From Chitinophagaceae bacterium (GTDB lineage Bacteria; Bacteroidota; Bacteroidia; Chitinophagales; Chitinophagaceae): a DNA stretch of 64,000 bases. Shown piece after piece: positions 35,669 to 46,700 of this stretch. The notes below the pieces were generated by a model. The model saw only the letters and a program-made list of their open reading frames with translations. It made no database searches and had not been told where the DNA came from. The position numbers were made by a program, and so were the translations under genes. The DNA lies in assembly GCA_019752295.1 (NCBI GenBank), contig JAIEMK010000007.1, positions 124,001 to 188,000 of the forward strand, given 5' to 3'. The first letter of the stretch is position 1. Every line of letters begins with the position of its first letter.

Positions 35669-37498
35669 TTATTTTTTCTTTGCTTTGAAATTTCCATTGG
35701 GTTGAATAAAAGTTAATCCACTCGATTCTCCCTTATCGTTGATATCGAATTGTACAAAATATCCGCTCGCAACTTTTATGGAGAATTTATCTTTATCCAC
35801 TGGAATTAATTCGTAGTCGGGTTGACCCGGTACCAAAACATAAAGCGTTTTGTTGTCTTTGATATATACTTTAGCAATTGCAGCGCCGGCAATATCATAG
35901 TCGCCAACATATTTCTTTAATTCGTCGGCGGTGATTTCTTTGGGCTTTGGTGTTTTAGTGAATTTTAAAGGAGGTAAAGTTGGTTCAATGGCCATTTGAA
36001 TATGACTGATATCGCCTGCTTCATTCATTTGAAACTGAACACGCAGTGGGCTTTTATCTGTTGTGTCAATACCATCAACGGGATCTTTACCAAAGGGTTC
36101 AAAAATATCGTAGTGATAATTTCTAAGCCACAAAACATCTTTACCCAATTTGCAGAACAGCGAATCATTGATGAGACTCACTTCAAAAGTTCCATATCCG
36201 GGATGATTATATAAACCCTCATAATCTTTTAAAGGGTGAGAGGTATGTGTATTCTGCTTTTGGTTAGTTGATTTATTTTTCTCTGCTTCTTTCTCTATCG
36301 CTTTTGCTTTTGCAATTGCTTTTTTCTGATCGGCACTCCAGTCGAAATAAGGAAGCTTTAATAACCTGTCTGCGATTGTATTTCTTATGATAGAAGGCAG
36401 GGCAGAACCGTTTTGATTACTCAGCACTACAATACCGATGCTATCTGTAGGGAAGAAGCAGGTACTGGCAGAGAACCCATCGATATTGCCGCCATGTTCT
36501 ACACGATAATGGCCTTTATACGATGCAAGCATCCAACCGAAGCCGTAGTTCGAAAAGAAAACGTCTGTTCTTTCTTTTGTAGGGGCTCCATTTCCAATCA
36601 CCATTTGCGAACCCATCGCTTCATTCAAATAAGATGCAGGTATAATTTCTTTGCCATTGAATTTGCCTCCATTGATCCAGGTATTAACCCAATTGGCCAT
36701 TTCCAGAACATTACTATTAATACTTCCTGCAGGTCCCATGGCATTGATATTGTAATAGTCCAGTTTTTTAATGATGCTGTCTTTTTTTAATCCATATCCA
36801 ATTGCGGCGTCCTTGTTTTTTTGAAGGTCGAGTACAGAAAAATTAGAGCTATTCATTCCTAGTGGTTTGAATATTTTTTCACGTACATTATTTTCCCAAC
36901 TGGTACCCGTAATTTTTTCGGCTACCAAACCTTGCAGCAGGAACATAAAATTATTGTACTGCCATCTTTCACGCACTCCGAAACTAGGTTCCATAAACTG
37001 TATTCTTTTCATCAAACTATCTCTCGAAGTTGAAGGAAAAGCATACCATGAATAATCGTGTCGGGGTAATCCTGTTCTGTGACTCATTAAGTCGCTCAGC
37101 AGGATTTGATTATTCATATTATCGTTAAAGAATTTCAGTTCGGGTAAATAATTTCGAACTGGTTTATTCAATTCCAGCTTACCGTCTTTTTGTAAAATGC
37201 CCAAAACAGAAGCAGTAAATGCTTTGGTGCAACTTCCGATTGCGAAAAGTGTATTGGGGGTTACAGGAATTTTATTTTCAATGTCACGGTACCCAAAACC
37301 TTTTGCATAAATCAGTTTGTCTTTTTCAACTACTGCCACAGCAAAACCCGCAGCATGCCAGTCTTTCAGTATTCGTTCAAATGTGGTATCGAGTCCGGCA
37401 AATCGATCAGCTTCGTTAGGGGATTTTGTTTTCTTTTGTGCGTTTGTAAAAAAGCAAACCGCAAGCAGCAGCACTGCTAAAGATGTTTTTTTTATCAT
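35669..37498 (-). CDS. Secreted serine hydrolase, class C beta-lactamase family
   Basis: 609 residues. Signal peptide (SLAVLLLAVCFFTNAQ) and a beta-lactamase/D-Ala-D-Ala peptidase-like domain: SxxK at Ser89-Lys92 (SCTK), YxN at Tyr181-Asn183 (YNN) and a late HGG (VEHGGNIDGF). The C-terminal part, after about residue 410, contains two beta-rich modules of the DUF3471 kind (YEGLYNHPGYGTFEVSL and KKYVGDYDIAGAA). Such proteins hydrolyse peptides or esters in the periplasm; the substrate is unknown. It follows the amidohydrolase gene upstream on the same strand (26 bp gap) and could share a transcript with it. Confidence 0.87.
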   Translation of the reverse strand: MIKKTSLAVLLLAVCFFTNAQKKTKSPNEADRFAGLDTTFERILKDWHAAGFAVAVVEKDKLIYAKGFGYRDIENKIPVTPNTLFAIGSCTKAFTASVLGILQKDGKLELNKPVRNYLPELKFFNDNMNNQILLSDLMSHRTGLPRHDYSWYAFPSTSRDSLMKRIQFMEPSFGVRERWQYNNFMFLLQGLVAEKITGTSWENNVREKIFKPLGMNSSNFSVLDLQKNKDAAIGYGLKKDSIIKKLDYYNINAMGPAGSINSNVLEMANWVNTWINGGKFNGKEIIPASYLNEAMGSQMVIGNGAPTKERTDVFFSNYGFGWMLASYKGHYRVEHGGNIDGFSASTCFFPTDSIGIVVLSNQNGSALPSIIRNTIADRLLKLPYFDWSADQKKAIAKAKAIEKEAEKNKSTNQKQNTHTSHPLKDYEGLYNHPGYGTFEVSLINDSLFCKLGKDVLWLRNYHYDIFEPFGKDPVDGIDTTDKSPLRVQFQMNEAGDISHIQMAIEPTLPPLKFTKTPKPKEITADELKKYVGDYDIAGAAIAKVYIKDNKTLYVLVPGQPDYELIPVDKDKFSIKVASGYFVQFDINDKGESSGLTFIQPNGNFKAKKK

Positions 37499-37585
37499 AG
37501 TAAAGGGCGTAAAAAAGCCAATACAATATAATGATAAAATGCTTTTTGAATGGATGAATTGTGATAAGCGAAAATTAAGTTCCGA

Positions 37586-38812
37586 TTAAAATTGCAAAGC
37601 CTGATCCAGATCGTTTAAGATGTCTGCAATATTTTCGATGCCTACACTCATACGAATCAATCCGTCTGTAATACCATATTTATGGCGTTCTTCAGAGCTC
37701 AGTCCCGAATGCGTCATGCTCGCCGGGTGCGAGATCAGTGTGTCAACCGTTCCCAGCGAAACAGCACGGGTACACATATTGAGCTTGTTGATGAATTGAA
37801 TACCTGCCTGTAAGCCACCTTTTAATTCATAACTCATCAAAGCTCCGGGCATCCGCATTTGTTTTTTTGAGATGGCAAAATCGGGATGCGAACTTAATCC
37901 GTTATAATTTACTTTTTTAATAGCCTGATGCTGTTCTAAAAATTGAGCTACTTGCATGGCGTTACTGCAATGTCTGTCCATTCTGATCTCCAGCGTTTTC
38001 ATACCCTGCGATAATAAAAATGCATCGAATGGATTGCTATTGCCGCCCATCAGTGTGTGCCATTTCCAAACGGTGCTGTTCATTTTTTCCAAATCCTTTC
38101 CCAACAAAACACCACCAATGGCAGAACCGTGTCCGTTTAGAAATTTAGTAGTAGAGTGAAAAACAAAATCAGCGCCCTGTTTAAATGGTTGCTGCAAATA
38201 GGGTGTTGCAAAAGTATTGTCGACCGTTAAGATGCAGTTATATTTTTTTGCAAGCAAAGATATACCGGCCAGATCAATGCATTGTAGTGTAGGATTGGCG
38301 GGCGTTTCAACGTGAATGAGCTTAATTTTTTTATTGTTCTGGAGAACAGTTTCTACCACATTCAAATCGCGCATATCGATAATCGTGGACTGAATGCCAG
38401 ATTGTGTTAGTACCGATTTAAATAATTCGTTGGTTCCGCCATATAATGCAAAATGAGAAAGCAGTTCATCGCCTGCTTTTAGATTGCTCAAGAACATGGT
38501 GGTCATTGCAGCTTGCCCGCTGGAATGCAATAGTGCTTTTAATTGTAAAGGGGTTCCATCTTCATTTAAAATACCAAATGCTTCGAGTGCTGCAATAGTT
38601 TCTTCTGCGGCAGTAAATGTTGGGTTGCCCCAACGGCTGTAGATGCGCGTTTTATCTTTCCCCGAATAACGTTCCATTCCCGATTCGGCAGTATCGAAAG
38701 TAAAAGTAGAAGTAGCAAAAATGGGTGTGATATGTGCATACTCTGCATTGTTGTGTCCACTGGTATGTATTGCAACTGAACTAATGCCGGTTAGTGTTGG
38801 TTTTTTATTCAT
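37586..38812 (-). CDS. Cys/Met metabolism PLP-dependent enzyme (methionine gamma-lyase / cystathionine lyase type)
   Basis: 408 residues in the fold-type I trans-sulfuration family. The PLP lysine is in FHSTTKFLNGHGSAIGG, preceded by TVDNTFATPYLQQPF, and YSRWGNPT and SSGQAAMTTMF lie in the N-terminal half. The C-terminal SLGTVDTLISHPASMTHS is typical. Length and these segments fit methionine gamma-lyase, cystathionine gamma- or beta-lyase, or O-acetylhomoserine sulfhydrylase; I cannot separate these by eye. A TATTTTTG box at 38842-38849 (- strand) lies 29 bases upstream of the ATG. Confidence 0.85.
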   Translation of the reverse strand: MNKKPTLTGISSVAIHTSGHNNAEYAHITPIFATSTFTFDTAESGMERYSGKDKTRIYSRWGNPTFTAAEETIAALEAFGILNEDGTPLQLKALLHSSGQAAMTTMFLSNLKAGDELLSHFALYGGTNELFKSVLTQSGIQSTIIDMRDLNVVETVLQNNKKIKLIHVETPANPTLQCIDLAGISLLAKKYNCILTVDNTFATPYLQQPFKQGADFVFHSTTKFLNGHGSAIGGVLLGKDLEKMNSTVWKWHTLMGGNSNPFDAFLLSQGMKTLEIRMDRHCSNAMQVAQFLEQHQAIKKVNYNGLSSHPDFAISKKQMRMPGALMSYELKGGLQAGIQFINKLNMCTRAVSLGTVDTLISHPASMTHSGLSSEERHKYGITDGLIRMSVGIENIADILNDLDQALQF

Positions 38813-38841
38813 GGGTATAAGTTATTCTGTATTGCCTGCTT

Positions 38842-38849
38842 CAAAAATA
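38842..38849 (-). promoter_or_regulatory. -7 box of the PLP lyase gene (TATTTTTG, minus strand)
   Basis: TATTTTTG on the - strand ends 29 bases before the ATG at 38812. I see no -33 TTTG at standard spacing. Confidence 0.4.
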
Positions 38850-38923
38850 GGATTTAATAATTGAGATGAATGATAGATCTACTTAAAAAAAGATGCTATC
38901 TTTTAGTTTCATCCTTGCGCTTA

Positions 38924-38970
38924 CTGAGGCTGTTTTTATGGCACACAGATGACGAGATGAAACAGATTTT
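38924..38970 (-). repeat. Dispersed intergenic repeat, block B copy 3 (minus strand)
   Basis: Read on the - strand: AAATCTGTTTCATCTCGTC-ATCTGTGTGCCATAAAAAC-AGCCTCAG. It is the reverse-strand counterpart of copies 1, 2 and 4. It lies after the heptad tract 38992-39021, so the order heptads then block B, in the sense of fabH, is kept. Confidence 0.8.
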
Positions 38971-38991
38971 ACTTTTATTTTTTGTTCTTCT

Positions 38992-39021
38992 TCAATTTTG
39001 ACTTTTGACTTTTGACTTTTC
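38992..39021 (-). repeat. TCAAAAG heptad tract after the fabH stop
   Basis: Read on the - strand: AAAAGTCAAAAGTCAAAAGT-CAAAATTGAA, starting 2-3 bases after the fabH stop (39024-39026), then GAAGAAGAA and block B. Confidence 0.8.
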
Positions 39022-39023
39022 AC

Positions 39024-40013
39024 TTAATATGCCCAAGTTACAAGCGTAGCGCCCCAAGTAAATCCTCCGCCAAAAGCAGCTAATACAATTTTGTCGCCCT
39101 TCTTCAGTTGGTTTTCCCAATCCCACAAACAAAGTGGTAATGTGGCTGCAGTTGTATTGCCGTATTTCTGAATATTGATCATTACTTTTTCTTTCGACAA
39201 ACCCATGCGGTTGGCAGTAGCATCAATAATTCTCAGGTTTGCCTGATGTGGAACCAGCCATGCAATGTCGTCGCCTGTAAGATGATTGCGCTCAAGTAAT
39301 TCAGCGCTAACATCAGCCATTCCCTTTACTGCAAATTTAAAAACGGCCTGCCCTTCCTGATAGGCAAAGTGTTCTTTGGCAGCAACGGTTTCGGCAGTTG
39401 CTGGTTTTACAGATCCACCTGCTTTCATGTGCAAATAATGTCGGCCACTACCATCGCTTCTGAGAATACTATCTTGTACACCCAAACCATCGGTACTTGG
39501 TTCCAACAATACGGCCCCGGCGCCATCACCAAAAATGATGCAGGTTGCACGATCCGTATAATCTACAATTGCGCTCATCTTATCAACGCCCACTACAATT
39601 ATTTTTTTGAACCTGCCACTCTCAATATACATGGCTCCCGTGCTCAGTGCAAACAGAAATCCGCTGCATGCGGCACTCATATCATAACCCCAAGCATTGG
39701 TGGCTCCAATTTTATCTGCAATAATATTAGCCGTTGCAGGGAATACCATGTCGGGGGTTACGGTAGCGCAAATGATGCAATCAATATCTTTTGGATCGAG
39801 ATTTTTCTTTTTCAGAATCTCTTCGATTGCCGGCACAGCCATATCGCTGCTGCCCTTACCTGCTTCTTTTAAAATGCGCCTTTCCGAAATACCGGTACGA
39901 CTTCTGATCCATTCATCGTTGGTGTCTACCATCTTTTCCAGGTCGAAATTGGTGAGTTTTGTCTCGGGAACATAACCGCCTACTGCGGTAATTGCTGCTG
40001 TAATTTTCGTCAT
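39024..40013 (-). CDS. fabH: 3-oxoacyl-ACP synthase III
   Basis: 329 residues from the ATG at 40013, where the family N-terminus begins ([20 protein letters not shown]); an upstream in-frame start at 40091 adds an unlikely segment. FabH condenses acetyl- or branched acyl-CoA with malonyl-ACP to start fatty acid synthesis. The catalytic triad is visible: Cys in [13 protein letters not shown], His in [10 protein letters not shown] and Asn in [23 protein letters not shown] (CoA-binding) is also present. No rpmF or plsX is adjacent, unlike the usual cluster. It is followed by a heptad/block-B repeat. Confidence 0.93.
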   Translation of the reverse strand: MTKITAAITAVGGYVPETKLTNFDLEKMVDTNDEWIRSRTGISERRILKEAGKGSSDMAVPAIEEILKKKNLDPKDIDCIICATVTPDMVFPATANIIADKIGATNAWGYDMSAACSGFLFALSTGAMYIESGRFKKIIVVGVDKMSAIVDYTDRATCIIFGDGAGAVLLEPSTDGLGVQDSILRSDGSGRHYLHMKAGGSVKPATAETVAAKEHFAYQEGQAVFKFAVKGMADVSAELLERNHLTGDDIAWLVPHQANLRIIDATANRMGLSKEKVMINIQKYGNTTAATLPLCLWDWENQLKKGDKIVLAAFGGGFTWGATLVTWAY

Positions 40014-40137
40014 AAGTCTTAATAATCTGGCGCAAATATCCAGAAAGATTTGTTTAAAACATGATAAAGCTGAGTTCAACGACTGAATCAACTGTTAAAC
40101 TGTTCTTTAAATATGCAATAGAAAGCCAATTTTAACC

Positions 40138-40145
40138 TATTTTTG
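40138..40145 (+). promoter_or_regulatory. Bacteroidota -7 box of ruvA (TATTTTTG)
   Basis: TATTTTTG ends 8 bases before the ruvA ATG at 40154, so the leader would be only a few bases. I see no -33 TTTG at standard spacing. Confidence 0.5.
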
Positions 40146-40153
40146 AGAGCATT

Positions 40154-40741
40154 ATGATTGCATTTGTAAGAGGAAATTTTGCGGTGAAAACAACTACGAG
40201 AGTAGTTGTTGATGTAAATGGGGTAGGATATGACCTGCAAATTAGTTTGAATACTTATTCTGCTATCAGTACAAAAGACAGCGGCTTATTATTTACTCAT
40301 TTACAGATTACTGAAAATGCACACACGCTTTTTGGCTTTGCTGAGTTGGCCGAAAAAGAGTTGTTCATGCAATTGATCAGTGTGTCGGGGGTTGGTGCAT
40401 CTACTGCTAGAATGATGTTGTCGGGTATGCGCCCCGATGAAATTACCAGAGCCATTGTGCAGGGTAATACGCGTCAACTAGAGAGTATCAAGGGTATCGG
40501 AAAAAAATCGGCCGAAAGATTGATTGTGGAGCTCAGAGATAAATTGGGTAAACAATCTTTGGAAGCGGGTACTATCGGAAATTCGATGATCGCTTCAACC
40601 GATTCGGATGCAGTTCATGCACTGGTGGCACTGGGTATCGGCCGACCAATGGCAGAACAGGCAGTTAAAAAAACAATCAGTAATTTAGCTTCAGACGCAA
40701 GTCTCGAAGATATCATCAAACAAGCTTTAAAAAATCTATAG
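40154..40741 (+). CDS. ruvA: Holliday junction branch migration protein RuvA
   Basis: 195 residues. RuvA binds four-way junctions and recruits the RuvB motor. The N-terminal OB-fold (MIAFVRGNFAVKTTTRVVVD), the HhH motifs (LISVSGVGASTARMML and SIKGIGKKSAERLI) and the C-terminal RuvB-binding helix bundle (DAVHALVALGIG...) are all in place. Start at the ATG, with a -7 box ending 8 bases upstream. sprA begins 38 bp after the stop; the ruvA-sprA neighbourhood is one I recall in other Bacteroidota. Confidence 0.94.
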   Translation: MIAFVRGNFAVKTTTRVVVDVNGVGYDLQISLNTYSAISTKDSGLLFTHLQITENAHTLFGFAELAEKELFMQLISVSGVGASTARMMLSGMRPDEITRAIVQGNTRQLESIKGIGKKSAERLIVELRDKLGKQSLEAGTIGNSMIASTDSDAVHALVALGIGRPMAEQAVKKTISNLASDASLEDIIKQALKNL

Positions 40742-40779
40742 CCTATTACACTTAGCTCTACCTAACCAATGTAACTGTC

Positions 40780-43700
40780 TTGAAGCTTACTGCCTCTGTA
40801 ATGGGTGTTTTAATATTCCTGTTTTGTGACCTGCACAGTATGGCACAACAACGGGATAGTTTACATTACCCCATATCGGACAGAAGAGCAGACGGATTTT
40901 CAACTGTTAACAAGAACCCCTTCTCTATCAGGGATACGAGCCTGATAAAACAACAAATCGAATACGATCCTAAGTTGCAGCAATATGTGATTGTTGAAAA
41001 GATCGGAAACAAAATTTATAGAACTCCTACCACACTTAGTTTTGAAGAGTTTTGGCGCATTCAATCAAAACAATCAGAGAATAACTATTTTAAAAAAAGA
41101 GCAGATGCTTTGGCGGCTTTGAACGAAAAAACAAAACGCCCCCCCATGAAAGTACACACCAGTTTATTCGATAGAATATTTGGTGTATCTGATAAGGGAA
41201 TGAAAGTAGATATCCGGCCAAGTGGCGAAGTAAATGTGATGGCCGGATACCAAGGTCAGAATATTAAGAATCCTACTTTACCAGAACGTGCAAGGAAAAA
41301 TGGAGGATTTGATTTCGACATGAATGCAAATCTCGCCGTGAATGCCAATATTGGTGAGAAGCTGAAATTTCCGTTGAACTATAATACTCAATCGAATCTG
41401 GGTTTCGATAATCAAATTAAACTCGATTATAAAGGAAAGGATGATGAAATAATTAAAAGCATCGAAGCGGGTAACATCTCTTATCAATCTCGCGGTACGC
41501 TTATTCCGAGTACGCAGAATTTATTCGGTATCAAAACACAGTTACAGTTTGGTAAAGTATTTATTACAGGAGCTTTGGCCAATCAGCGATCTCAAAAACA
41601 ATCACTCGGACTACAGGGTGGTGCAGCAACACAATCGTTTCAAAAACGATTGGATGATTACGAAGAGAACCGTCACTTTTTAGTTGCTCAGTATTTTAAA
41701 AACAACTTCAACAAAACCATGTCGAACCTGCCGGTTGTAAATACACAAGTGCAGGTTCAAAGAATTGAAGTTTGGGTTACCAACCGTAACGGTGCAACAA
41801 CCGATGCACGCGATATCGTAGGTTTTATGGATTTGGCCGAACCGAGTCCTTACAATCCTGTTATCACTTCACTCACATCTAATCCACTGCCTTTTAACGG
41901 AGCCAATAATTTATACAGTTCGCTGGTGAACGACCCCACTGCAAGAAATCCTTCGAGGATTAATAGCATCTTATTTGCAAAGGGTTTGAGGCCGGTTGAT
42001 GATTACGAAAAAACATTTGCGCGCAAGCTTAGTCCCAATGAATATTATTTTAATCCGCAGGCCGGATTCGTTTCGGTAAATAGCCAGTTGCAATCCGACG
42101 AAGTATTGGCAGTTGCCTACCAATATACGTACAATGGTAAAGTGTATCAGGTAGGAGAATTTTCGCAGGATGTAGCTTTGGATTCTACCAAGGGTGTACA
42201 AAAAGTATTGATGTTGAAATTATTGAAAGCAACATCGCAGAGAATTGAATTACCACTCTGGGGTTTGATGATGAAGAATGTGTACTCGCTGGATATGTTT
42301 GGTGGCATACAACGTGAAGATTTTAAGCTGAATGTTTTGTACGAAGAACCAAGTGGAGGACTAAAAAGATATTTACCTGAAACATCACCTGCTGTTGGTG
42401 GTCAGCCGCTGCTGAGAATTTTAAATCTCGACAGGCTCAATAGCCGCAACGATCCGCAACCCGATGGGGTGTTCGACTATGTGGAAGGATTTACCATATT
42501 ACCACAATTGGGTAGAGTAGTATTTCCTGTGTTGGAACCCTTTGGCCGCGATCTGGAAGCACTTGCTTTTAATGGCATGCCTGCGGCTATCAAAAAGAAA
42601 TATGTGTTCTATCAACTGTACGATTCTATTAAAGCCATTGCTCAAACTTATGCCAACCTAAATCGCTTTGTGATGCAGGGAACGGTAAAAAGTTCGGGGG
42701 GCTCTGAAATTTCACTGAACACTTTTAATATTCCTCAGGGATCTGTTTCTGTAACTGCAGGCGGACAGATACTGCGTGAAGGAATGGATTATGTGGTAGA
42801 CTATAATTTGGGAACTGTAAAAATACTGAATCAGGCTATCCTTAGTTCGAATGTTCCTGTAAAAGTAAACTTTGAAAATAATGCGGGCTTTGGAATGCAA
42901 CAGAGAGGATTTGCTGCACTACGATTGGATTATATAGCGAGTAAAAAATTAAGTATCGGAACATCGATGATGCGATTGGGAGAACGTCCGTTCTTTACAA
43001 AAATGGGATACGGTGAAGACCCCATCAGGAATACTATGTACGGACTTGATTTTAGTTATAAATCGGAATTGCCCGGATTAACAAGATTCTTAAATCGCTT
43101 ACCTTATTATAATACCAAAGCAAAATCTTTTGTTACTGCTTATGGTGAAGCTGCTATCTTAAAACCGGGGCATCCTCCACAAATTGGAAAAGGAAATCAG
43201 GGGTTGATTTATATTGATGATTTTGAAGCTTCAAAAACCAGTATCGATTTGCGCTTTCCATTTGTATCATGGGCGTTGGCTTCTACACCACAAGGCAATC
43301 CAAAATTTCCAGAAGCGGTGTTAAGCGATTCGATTGATTATAATTTTAATCGTGCAAAACTTGCATGGTATAATATTGAACCAAATTTACAGGATAAGAA
43401 TAGTCCGGGTAATCCACTCCGAAAAAATGTTGCAGAGTTGAGCGATCCCCGTGTTCGACAAATCTATACCAACGAATTATTCCCTCAACGTACAACCAAT
43501 ATAACCGATGTGCAGGCATCTACTTTCGATTTGGCATATTATCCTACAGAAAGAGGGCCTTATAATTTTGAAAGTAGGGCAACACAAATTGACGCAAATG
43601 GAAAATTAAAAAATCCTGCAAACCGATGGGGTGGTTTAATGCGCGCCATTGATCAAACAGATTTTGAAACGGGTAATGTTGAATTTATTGAGTTCTGGAT

Positions 43701-46700
43701 TCAAGACCCTTTTATAAAAAGCCCCGGAAGCAAGGGCGGTAAAATGTATCTGAACTTTGGTAATGTAAGTGAAGACATTTTGAAAGACGGAAAACGTTTC
43801 TATGAAAATGGAATGAACACGCCTACTATTAATGCCGCGGTGGATAGCAGCAGCACATGGGGCAGAACTCCAGTTAATCCCATTCAGATAACACAGGCAT
43901 TTAGTAATGATCCGAACGACAGAGCTTATCAGGACGTAGGTTTAGATGGTTTAGATGATGCGGGCGAAAAAGCAAAAAAAGGATATGTACTCGACAGGCT
44001 TGCTGCTAATTTCGGAACCAGTTCGCCGGTGTATCAAAACACACTGAAAGATCCTTCAAGCGATAACTATAAATGGTACCGCGATCAAAGCTTTGATGCA
44101 GCAGGTACGGGTATTTTAGGACGCTATAAAAATTTTAATAATCCTCAGGGTAATTCACCTATCGCCACTACAAATGGAATTTTTACTTCGGCTGCAACCT
44201 TATATCCCGACAACGAAGATTTGAATAGAGATAATACACTGAACGAAACAGAAGCATATTACGAATATGAGATTGAATTAAAACCCGGAATGGACGTGGG
44301 CCTCACAAAATATATCACCGATAAAAAAAGGGTCACTGTGAATTCGGCAGACGGAATTGTGCGGCAGGAAAATTGGTTCTTGTTTCGTGTTCCGATTAAA
44401 GGGTATAGCAAGCGAGTGGGCGGCATTCCTGATTTTAAATCGATCCGTTTTATGCGGATGTATTTGAGCGATTTCGAAGACTCTGTAGTACTGCGTTTTG
44501 CAAGAATGGATCTGGTGCGCAATCAATGGAGACAGTTTACTTATAACCTCGACACTACAGGAAGCTATACACCTATTAATACTTCAACTGGAACCAGCTT
44601 CAACACACTATCAGTAAATCTGGAGGAGAATAGCAGTCGCCAGCCGGTAAACTATTTGATTCCTCCTGGGATTGAGCGGGTTCAGCAGTTGAGCAATAAT
44701 GGCATCAACCTTTTACAAAACGAGCAGAGCATTAGTTTGCAATTGCACAATTTATTTTCGGGCGATTCAAGGGCGATCTTTAAAACAATGAACCTGGATA
44801 TGCGGCAATATGGAAAATTATCTATGTTTATTCACGCAGAATCTGTTACCGGACAAAGGGCACTGAGAGATGGTGATATCAATGCAGTAATTAGGATCGG
44901 TCAGGACTTTCTGAATAATTATTACGAAATTAAAATTCCGCTGAATATCACCGCACCCGGTACTTATGCAAAAGGGCAGGAATTAAAAGTGTGGCCGGCA
45001 GAAAATAACCTCGATTTTAGTTTGAGAGATTTGATAGATCTGAAGTTAAAAAGAAATGCTGCTGCAGCGCCACTAAATAATATTTTCAGAGAAGTAATCG
45101 GAAATAAAACTTTTTCGGTGATGGGTAATCCCAATTTGGGTGAAGTGCGCGGGTTTTTAATTGCAATTGAAAATCCTTATAAAGTAGATGGGCCAATTGC
45201 AAATACCGAAGTATGGGTAAACGAATTGCGCTTATCAGAAATTGATGAGCATGGAGGTTGGGCTGCGTTAGGAAGGGTTGATTTTACGCTGGCCGATTTG
45301 GGTTCTGTGTCGGTTTCTGCAAATACGCATACGCAGGGTTTTGGAACAATCGAGCAAAGGGTAAATGAGAGAGCCCGCGAAAATCTTTTTCAGTTTGACG
45401 CTGCTGCCAATATCAATGCGGGTAAACTGGTTCCCAAAGAAGCAAGGTTGAGTATGCCTATTTATGCCAGCATTAGCAGAACCATTCGAACTCCGCAATA
45501 CGACCCTTACGATAAAGACATACTGTATTCCGAAAAATTGCTGAGCATGCCGGGTAAACGCGATTCGATTCGTAATGCTGCAGTAGATCAAACCACTATT
45601 AAAACCATCAATTTTACAAATGTAAGAGTGGCTCCTGCAGGAGTGAAAACGGGCTTATTTAAGTTGAGTAATTTTGATTTCAGTTATTCTTATACACAAA
45701 CCTCGCAATCGAGTCCGGTTATTCAGGAGAATAAAGTTACCCGACACCGGGGTGGATTGGGGTACACTTATATTGGCCAGAGTAAATACGTAGAACCCTT
45801 GAAACGACTGATTCGTAGCAAGTCGGCTTGGTTAGCATGGCTACGCGATTTTAACTTTAACCTGCACCCGTCTTTATTAAGTTTTAGAGCTGATGTGAAC
45901 CGGCAGTTTGGAGAATACGTACCAAGAATTGTAAATACTTACGATAGCAAAATAGAGCGGGTAGATACTACTTACGATAAATATTTTACCTACGATCGAT
46001 TCTATAATATGCAGTGGGATCTTTCCAGAAAATTGAATTTTAATTTTACGGCAACAAATAATGCCAGAGTAGATGAGCCTTCAGGAAGGCTTGATACCAA
46101 AGAAAAAAGAGATAGTGTAAGGTCTAATTTTATTAATGGTGGAAGAAATACTTTATACCAACAACGCGCATCATTAAATTGGGATATTCCGCTTTCGAAA
46201 TTACCGATCACCGATTGGATCAGTGCAAGATATAGTTATAGTACTTCTTATAATTGGATAGGAGCAAGCAGGGTTGCGATCAATTTGGGTAATACGCTCG
46301 AAAACTCGCAGGAAAATAATTTGAATACGCAATTTAATTTTGGAAACCTATATGCCAAATCCAAGTGGTACCGTGCAATAGATAATATTCCAATGCCTAA
46401 ACCAAAAGCTCCTGCAACTTCTGTTGACGCAAAAAACAAGAAGGGTAAAAATAAGGGCAATATGTTGAATGGAACCAATGTTCAAAATTCGCAACAACCA
46501 AACGCACTTGGCTTTACAGTTCCAACAAAAGAAGAAGCATTGAAGGGATTAACTGGAAAACTTCGATACGAAGCATTGCTCAAATGGCGCCAACAAAAAA
46601 GGGATGAGCGCACGGCCCTAAGAATTGCAAAAGCCAATGAACCAATTGAGTTAAACGGCTTTCAGCGTGGTTTAGGAAAATTTATTACAATGGTAAAAAC

